From positions 1 to 39,563 of the forward strand of contig CAYRUD010000021.1 of the NCBI GenBank assembly GCA_964427425.1: 39,563 nucleotides of DNA. Reading direction: 5' to 3'. Both the position numbers and the translations under genes were made by a program. The stretch comes from CAYRUD01 sp964427425. Lineage in GTDB: Bacteria; Chlamydiota; Chlamydiia; Chlamydiales; FEN-1388. This document shows, one piece after another, positions 27,301 to 36,300 of the stretch. Positions within the stretch are counted from its first letter, which is position 1, and each line of letters opens with the position of its first letter. Under the pieces are notes generated by a model. The model made no database searches, was not told the origin of the DNA, and saw only the letters and a list, made by a program, of their open reading frames with translations.

Positions 27301-30300
27301 AGAAGAAATAGACAAGCTTCAAAACCTACTTGATGTACTTGAGAGATCAGAGGATTTCAAAGAGCCTTCGAATCCTAAAGAGCTTGATCGTTTAGAGACA
27401 TTTCTTCGCGATGAGAGTGTTGAGCTAACCTCATCTCTTGAGAGTGACATTCAGCATATTACAGATAGACTTCATAAGACGCTGAATCAAAAATATGAGA
27501 GTAGTAAAGAAGAAGCTAAGAACTTATTCGAAGAACTCAATCTCAAGAAGGATCCGAATTTGTTCGCTCAGCCTCCTAAGCTTGAGCGAAAGAGTGAGGC
27601 AAAATGGCTTGAGCGGATTACTGCTATTGAAGGAGCTGTTGAGAGTCTTAAGAAGTATCGGGCGAATGTCGAAAGATTGAAAGCATTACAAAACTCTTCA
27701 GATATCGAATCGAAGAGACAAGCCGCATCTTCAGTGCTGCAGCATCTTCCAAAGACTTATAATGAGACACATGAGATCAACATCAGTGAATTGATTAATG
27801 ACATTGAAATCTCATCTGATGTTCGAGATTTAGCGAGGGAGAAAGAGACTCTTGAGAAATCAATCACATTATTGCCAAAGAATCAAGAGTTAGAAGCACT
27901 TCAAAAAAACCTCAGTAAGGCTGAGAAACGTTTACATACTAGTGAAGCGTCTACACCAAAAGACGCTCTTTCTTGGGTAAGAAAAGTTCGCGATGAAATA
28001 TCGCAGCTATTGGAGAAGGGACAAAGGCTTGCTCAAGAGATTGAGATAAAGAGAATAGAAGAGAAAAAAGGTAATCTTCGTCCCGAAAAGGATGATTTAA
28101 TCAGGAAAGTTGACTCGCTCTCAGAAGACTATAAAAATGAGCTTTTGCGTGCGCATGAGTTAGAGGTCTCCTATGGAGATACTCCACAATTAGGTGATAT
28201 CAAGAATAAAATAGCACAGCTAGATATTGAATCGCTCACAAGTTTGGAGACACTCGAGTCTATACAAAAAGAGATCAGAGAAATCTCTGATTCAGTCGTA
28301 GAGGCAAGTCAGGCACTTGAGGGTATCAAGCAGAAGAATGATGAAAAAGAAAAAGAGGTGAAATCATCTTTATTGAATGAATGTGCAGAGCTGACATCAC
28401 TTGCAACAGATGTGGGCCTGCCATTGAAATTCAATGAAGAGGTTGTGACTGAGATCTCACAGATTCGAAAGTGGATTGAAAGCGCTCGCGAACAAATTAA
28501 AAAACGACAAGAGCATATCCAACAGGATGAACGAGTAATCCAGGATCTGAATCAGCGACTTAATTCCCTTGAGGACTTAAGTCAAAATCTGTTCTATACC
28601 GAGATTACTGATAGAGCTCGAAATCATTTAAAGAGCCTGGAGCAGAAATTGAGTAAACCTCAAGATCTACTTCAATATGATTTGATTCATCAAGAAATAC
28701 TTCATGCAGAAATACTTTATTCAGAGTCATTAGTTCGCACAAAAATCCTCGAGTCAACGCAACAATTAAGTAAAATTTCCTCTGAAATTGAGAGAGCTCA
28801 AAGCTTACTTCAAGAGATTGAAAAGCAAGAGGCGGATCTAGAGAAGATCAATAAAGAATTGGGCTTTGCATCCAAGAGCCTTTCAGGCAGGATTCAAGAG
28901 ACACAAAAAGAACTTTCAAACTTATCAAGAAAGCCATCTTATGAGTCCTTTAGTGAGGTTCAAGAAAAGATAAATACCTGTATTGAGACAGCTTCACAGT
29001 TAAAAAAGAGTGCTCAGGATCGACAAGAGATCATTTATTCGTCAATCCGAGAGGAGTCTATCTCTCTGAGTCAAGAGCTTCGTGAGAAGAGTATCAGTCT
29101 TCATCTGCAGCCAGATCAAATATTAGATAAGACGCCATCGCATATTAAAGAGGCGGCAGAGCATCTTCTTGAGCTTCGTAAAATGAGTCAGTCGCTTCTT
29201 GCGTACGAGCAAAATATCAATAGGTTGAATGCACTCTTAGAATCACCTCAAGAGGTAAAGAAAATATCAGCTCAATCTCTTCTCAAACATATGCCATCGA
29301 CATATGAGGAAGTTATCGCTCAACAGCAATCAATCGCTACCGTCATTTCGAAAATAGAAAAAGAAACGAGTCAAAGAAATATTACTGCTGAAGCTGAAGA
29401 TGTTCTTGCGAAGCTTGATCGATATCCGGAGTTTGACAGCTCTCAAATTCGACATGATATTGAGATAGCCAGAAAGAGATTTGAATCTATTTCAGCTTCA
29501 ACTCTTGAAGAGACTCGACTTGAGATAAAGAAAGCTTATGTATCATTTATAAGCTTGCTTGAAAAAGCAGGAAAGGCATTTGATCTATGGATCAATTCCC
29601 AACTACAAAATGATCAAAAGAGAGTCTTCGAGGCCGTTCAAAAAGAGCTAAAAGACATTCGAGAGTTTGAACAAGAATTCGAAGAGATCTCCAACAGGGC
29701 TAAAGCCTTAGGAATTTCATCTTCATTATTGCCTCAAGCTGGAATTGGAAGTTTATTCTCATCTTTCTTCGGACGCCGAGATCTATCTGTTCCTGAGCAG
29801 CTTCAGAATATTACAAAGGATCTCTTAAATATTGAGAAGACATCCCAGACTCTAAATGGATTAGAAGCTACAAAAAGAGCTCTCAAAGAAGTAGATGCTT
29901 TACGTGTACAGCTGAGCAATATTAAAAACAGCGTCGATACATTAAAGAGCGAGTGCGACACGAAAGAGTCTCAGAAAAGAGAGAATATACTCTTAAAGCT
30001 TGACTCATTGAAGAAAGAATTTTTATCCCTAGGTCTTACGCCTCAAGACATCGAGAACACTCGTCCTGCCACGACAGAAATTGCGCTATCACTATCAACA
30101 ATTGAAGAGGAGATAAAAGAACTTCAACTGAAGGCTGAGAAAAGACAGGAGGCTATCACTGCGGAAAAGAGAAAACTCGAGGCTATCTTAAGTGATTCTC
30201 TCTTTGCCGACAAAAGTGAGATTCGAGATCAATTCTCATATAATGAAGTTACTTCTTCTGCTCAGGAATCAATTCGAGGTCTACTGAAAGAATTTGAAAC

Positions 30301-33300
30301 GAGTGAATCTTTGAAGGATTTCAGCTCACTTCAAGAGAAGAGCAAAAATATTCAGATGACATTGGCCCCAAAAAGGCTTAAGGAGAGTATTCAACAGAAC
30401 CACAATAGATATACTGAGTTCTTGAAGAGAAAAGAGGATCTTCAGCAGAAGGTTGATGCTCTTCAAAAGAAACAACAGGATTTGTCTAAAGCTCTCACGT
30501 ACATAAACTCTGAGACGAAAGATTTACTTTTGGCAGAGCAAAAGGCTAAAGAGCTTAAAGAAGAGCTACAAAAATTTTCTGCCCCAAATGATCTTCACTC
30601 CTTGGAGATGGCTGAAAAAGAGCTCGATGAGATCCAAAGAGGGGCATATCTTGAACTCGATCAAAAAGTTACTGGTATTTCCAAAGAGATTGAAAGAAGC
30701 TGTAAGGAGCAGATGAATACCCTGCAGAAGAGGGCTGAAAGCTTATGCAGGAAAGCTCATATACAGAATTTGTCACTCTCATCGCTTCCACAAGAGTTCT
30801 CTGGGTTTGAGGAACAATGGACTGAGACTCTTCAAAAGTCGGCTTCAGTATGCAAGATACTTGATACATTTGTGACACAGATCAATCAGCTTGAGACTTT
30901 GAAAAGTGGGACAGAAGCTCAAAGCCAGATCTCTGATGCGATCATGAAGCTTCTTCCTGCAACATATGAAGAGCGGCTAGAAGGCTCATCCGACATTGAG
31001 AATGCTCTGAAGTATTTGACATCGATGAGTGATATGAGGGCATTCAAGTCACAAGAAGAGACTCTTGAGACTCAATGGAATAAATATCCCGAATATAATG
31101 CTCAGCAATCGAGAGAAAAGATACGAAAGATAAAGGATGAGCTTACTAAGTCAGATAGAACTTCATTCGAGGAAGCAATTCAGCACGTTGAAAAACTTCG
31201 AGATGAGGAAGAGCGCTTCTTAAAAGAGGCTCAATCTCACTTACAACGTTGGAAGAAAGAAGGCCTTAATGAGTTCAATCAAGATGTTACAAGAGCTTTA
31301 GACCGTGTCTCGAAGCTGGAAGAGGAGGCAAAAACTCTTTCTTCACGCGCGAGTGCGCTTAACTTTGAAAGCGGTATCGATAGTAGTTACAAGACGATAC
31401 GCGCACAGATTACATCTCTACAGACCGAGGAATTCGATGACATTAAATCCTCTCGAAAGACTCTTTTAGAAAGAGAGGGGGATCTCGATGAATTGCAAAG
31501 AAAACTTAATGACTTCCATAATAAATGCAATGAGAGAGAGCATGAGATCCACGTAGAGCTTCGTAAAAGAGCTGAAAATGATCTTGAGCATATGAAAAAT
31601 CTGGGGCTTACAAGCGAAGAGCTCCATGCTTTTATCGAGAGAAGCTCTTTTTCGATAAGCGAGAAAGTTGGCATTGAAAAGATGCTCTCTCATGTAGAAG
31701 ATCAAATAATAAAAAGCCAATCAGATCGAAATAAACTTCTCGAATCCTACTCACAAGATCTTCAGAGTTTCGAAGAGATATCTCAAAGCTCTAAAAATGA
31801 AGCAGTTCAACAGTTTGCGCAGGCTCTTAAGGGATGTCTTCCAAAGAGCGATGAAGAGATTCTCATTAAGAGGGAAGCTTTTCGTAAAGCATTGGATGAG
31901 ATTGAATCATCACAAGATGAAAGAGATCTGACTTCAGAAATACAAGATTTTAATGAGAAAGTTGCAAAAGAGACTAGATATACAAAGGCTCAACTCTACA
32001 AAGAGAAGATTGAGAATGTGTTAAAGCTCTTTGATGTCTCATCAACAGCAACGATTGAGACCGCGATTGATTTGGTAAGAAAAGCAAGAGAGAACGTCGC
32101 CCGCACCCTTGAAGAGGCTGAAAATGATTTCGCGCTTTGGTGTGAGGAAACTCTTCGACAAGATACCAAACTTGTTGAGGAAGCAATCAATGAATGCAAT
32201 CAAGTGATCAAAAATCTTACCGAGACACTGGAAAAAGAAAAGGTTCGAGCAGCCAATCTTGGTCTTACTATCTCTCTTCCTTCAAAGCTCTTGGATGAGG
32301 CAGGTACGATCTTGCAAAATAAAGGCCAGGAGAGTCTTGAGAGCCGTCAAAAGGATATCTTGAAGTGTCGCCTAGTATTGAAAAACGCTGCTGAGAAGCT
32401 CGATAAGATCTCTTCCGAGATCAATAGGGTTGAAGAAGAGAGAATAAAGACGCTTCAGAGTCAAATGAAAGGGCTTCTCGATGAGTGCACAACTTTCGGC
32501 ATAGATTCAAGCTCTTTTTCAAATCTCATGAACGAGTTATCACATGAAAATATTCAGGCTCGAGAGCAAGAGATAGAGACCATAAAACAACAGGTAGATG
32601 ATCGAAAAGAATCTATTGGCTCATTCCAGCAACGCATTAAATTACAGATTGATGAATACGGATCAGAATCTTTTGAGAAGATGCAATCAGACTTCTCGTA
32701 TCAGGAAGTTACTCTACAAGCTTGTGAAAAACTAAAAGCTCTTTCTTCCCGCCTATCAGATAAAAAAGAGCTGATTAATTTCGATGCTTTTTCGAAGGAG
32801 ATCGAGACCGCTCTCTTTGAAAATTCAGCGGCATCTTTGGGAAAAAGCATTCAGGGTAATCATGCCCGATACACTAAGCAGTCTATAGATAAGAAGAAAC
32901 TATCTGAAGGTACCGAAACTCTTCGCAACCAGGTTCATTCGATTTCAGTATTGGCTGAAAATTTAGAAGGCTCTTCATATAGCTCAGAAGAAATATTAGA
33001 GGATATATCTTCTCTTTCCAATCAGCTTGATTCTCTCTCAACACCTGTAACAGTTAATGACCTTGAAAAATTAGAAAATGAGCTCCAATTAGCGCGTCAG
33101 AAATTGAATGAGTTACAAAAGAGAGTCCAAGCAAGCGAGCTTCAGGTTTGCGATGAGCTTGGAAAAACACGTTCTTCTCTTTTAAATGACCTGAATGAGA
33201 AGTGTGAAGAACTCCATATTGAGCCTCTTAAGATCGATTCAAGTTCTTCAGAGAAGACAGCTCTCCCATCAGATATTCAGAAACTGCGCACCGAATTAGA

Positions 33301-36300
33301 AAAGGTGAGTGAATTTGAGAAAAGACTCAACCGGCTAAAAAACTTTGAAGAAAGTGGATCTGAAGCTCAGCGTCAATTAGCTCTTAATGTAAAGAGAGCA
33401 TTGCCTAAAACATTAGATGATATCGAGCGAACAAGCAAAGACCTCAACTTAGTTTTGGCATATATTTCAAGTAATAATGACTCTCGTAAGCTTGAGCATG
33501 AAGAAGGACTTTTACGAGCATCATGGAGACTGCATCCTTCCTACTCTTTTGTGAAGGCAGAAAAATCCATCAATGAGGCAAAGAGTTCATTAATATCTTC
33601 TGATGCATCTACTCTTCTCGAAGAGTATAGAAGAGCGGTTTCCGACCGAGAAAAGCTATCTCATGCTTTAACTAGTGCGGAAAAAGATTTCAGTGATTGG
33701 AAGAAAGAGACTCTGTCAAAAGGCCAGTCAGAGATCATGGCTGAGATTCAGAAGAAACGAGAAGAGATCTCAAAAAATGAAGCTGATTATCAACTTTTGT
33801 ATAACAGAGCTTTAAAGCTTCAACTCTCTTTTTCTAGAGAACTCAAAGGCGCAGAAGAGATCCATAAAGAGTTGGCCTCCATCGAATCTGAACTGAGCAA
33901 ATCAATCGAAGAGAGTCAACTTACGAAATTAAGGGAGCGTATAGGTAATCTCAAAGATCAATTCGAAGAAGCACTTCAGTATAATTTAGAAACAGAGCGC
34001 CAATGTTCGAAGAAAGAAGAAGAGATATTATCTTCTCTGATAGTGAAAAAGAGTAATATCGAGAAAGAAGCTAAAGATTTTGGCATTTCCTCTGAGAAAC
34101 TTGAGAAGTTAAAGAAAGTGACGGCTTCTAATTATGATGAAGCGATCCAATTGCCCTCACTCATCGAAGCAGTTGAAAGTGAAATTCAAGAGAGAAAATC
34201 GGCAATTAAGAAGGTGAAAACAGAGCTTCAGGAACTCAAGGAAGGGTTTTCATCTTTATCAGATCTTGAAGGTCGCTTTTCATATACTGAGCTTCTCCAT
34301 GAAGCCCAAGAGAGCATCAAAGAGATTGAAAGATCTCTTAATGATTCTCAATCGCTTCTTGATTTTGCGTCCCTTGATAAGAAAGCTCATAATTATTTGA
34401 CAGAGTATTCCTCGGATTCATTGCGCACTCGAATTGAGAAAAACAGTGAGCGATTAGAGGGGCTTATTGAAGAAAGAAAGCAACTCTTGGAGAGAATCCA
34501 TGTAGAAAAAGAGCGTCATGAAGAGGCTCAAGAGCTCATAAAGCTCATCAATGGAGATGCTTCCATAAGGCAAGAGACTCTCGCTCAACTATCTTCTTTA
34601 TCATCCCAACTCGAGCAACTTGTAGAGCCCCAATCAGTGCAAGGCATGAACGAATTTGGGGAAAAAATTTCTAATGTGTTTGAGAAAAGCTTTTTGTCTT
34701 TACAGGATGTTTCTAAGGTTCAGCAGCAGCTTCTTGAGAAATCTGTAAAAGAAAGAGAAGCTGAATATATCGCAGAAATTGCAAAACTAGGGAATAAAAC
34801 AGGCGTTACAACTCCATCATACGCCTTTCTTGATGTTGATATCCAAGATTCAGCCAATACATGGACCGAGCATCTTAAAGCCCTTCAGTCTGATCTTTCG
34901 ACGCTTAATGAGATTCAAGAGCACTTGTCAACTCTCGAGGCTATATCTTTAGAGGTCTCGCTTGAAGCATTCACTATGAAAGATGCCCCAGTATCACTTA
35001 AGAGCCAGGTAGTTACAAGCCTTGGAAATGGAATTCCGAGAGCCTGTAAAGATCTTCAGAATGTTAATACTTATCTCAATGAGGCGCTTCAAGAGTGGGA
35101 GCGTATCAAATCGGAGCGTGATGACTTAGAAGATCTTCCATTTCAGCTTAATAATGCTTTCTCGCTCGAGGGTTTCTCACATGAGCTTATTCAGGAAATT
35201 TCCCTAGGAATGGAAAATTTGAAGAACTCGAAGAATAATATTGGATCACCAAGCGAGATTGTCCAATCAGTCATCCTTGAGCGTAAGGAATTACATCAAA
35301 AAGGCGTTGACCTTCAAAAGGCAATAGATTCTTGGAAAGAAAATCAGGCCCTACTCGCTGTTAAGAAATGTAGAGAAGGAATCGAGAATTTACAATCAAG
35401 TATAGGAACTTCCTTCAAAGGAATCGAGGATCTAGCAGGCAGACTGGATCACATAAACAAAGTAGATGATGCAAATATTAAGAATAATGCCTCTGAGTTA
35501 AAGAATGAGTTACTTCTAGGCCTCGAAAAATATAATTCGCGAATGGATGAGTTAACTCGCGCCTACTCTGAAATGAAGAGCGATGTTTCCCTAGAGCGGA
35601 TAGAAAAGCTCTATATGGAAATGAAAGAATTCTCAGAGTCTGTCTCGTCTTTACATGACTTAAATGCTCAAAAGATAAGCTCTTTTGAGAATAAATTTAA
35701 GCTTTGGGCATCAGAGACGCTTCAAAAGATGATCCATTCTGCCCAACAAATTGGCCTCGAGTTATCTATTCCGCGTAAGTATGCAACGCAAGAGTACACA
35801 GCTGACTCTTTCAAAGATGTCTATAATTATTTAAAGCAGCTTCATATCTTGGTGAAAGAGCGATCGGAAAAGATTGAATCTCAAAAGCGAAGCCTTGTTT
35901 CTTTAGATAAAGATCTTCGTTACTACAATGAGCTGAGCCAAGGTGGTACAGGTGGCATAGTTAATTCGCTATGGTTTTTCATTACTCAATCAGCAATCGA
36001 GGAGATTGAGTCCGTAAGACGAGACTTGGAAAATCCTGAGAGCTTAAAAGCTTTTGATAAATGTAATCAGAAAGCAGATGAAATACTCCGTCGGTTCTCT
36101 GTAGAGAATATCCAAAGTATTGTGGGCGAGTTGGTGCAGGAAATAAATGAAGTTTCACATGCGGCTCAAGAAGCATCTTCCCAAGCAAGTAAAGAGATAG
36201 AAACTGAGTCTCGATTTAGAGAACATTTTAAAAACTCTCAAGCTCATGCTGCTGTAGAAGACTGCAATGAGGCAAAGAAGTCTTTAGACTCTGCTTTAAA

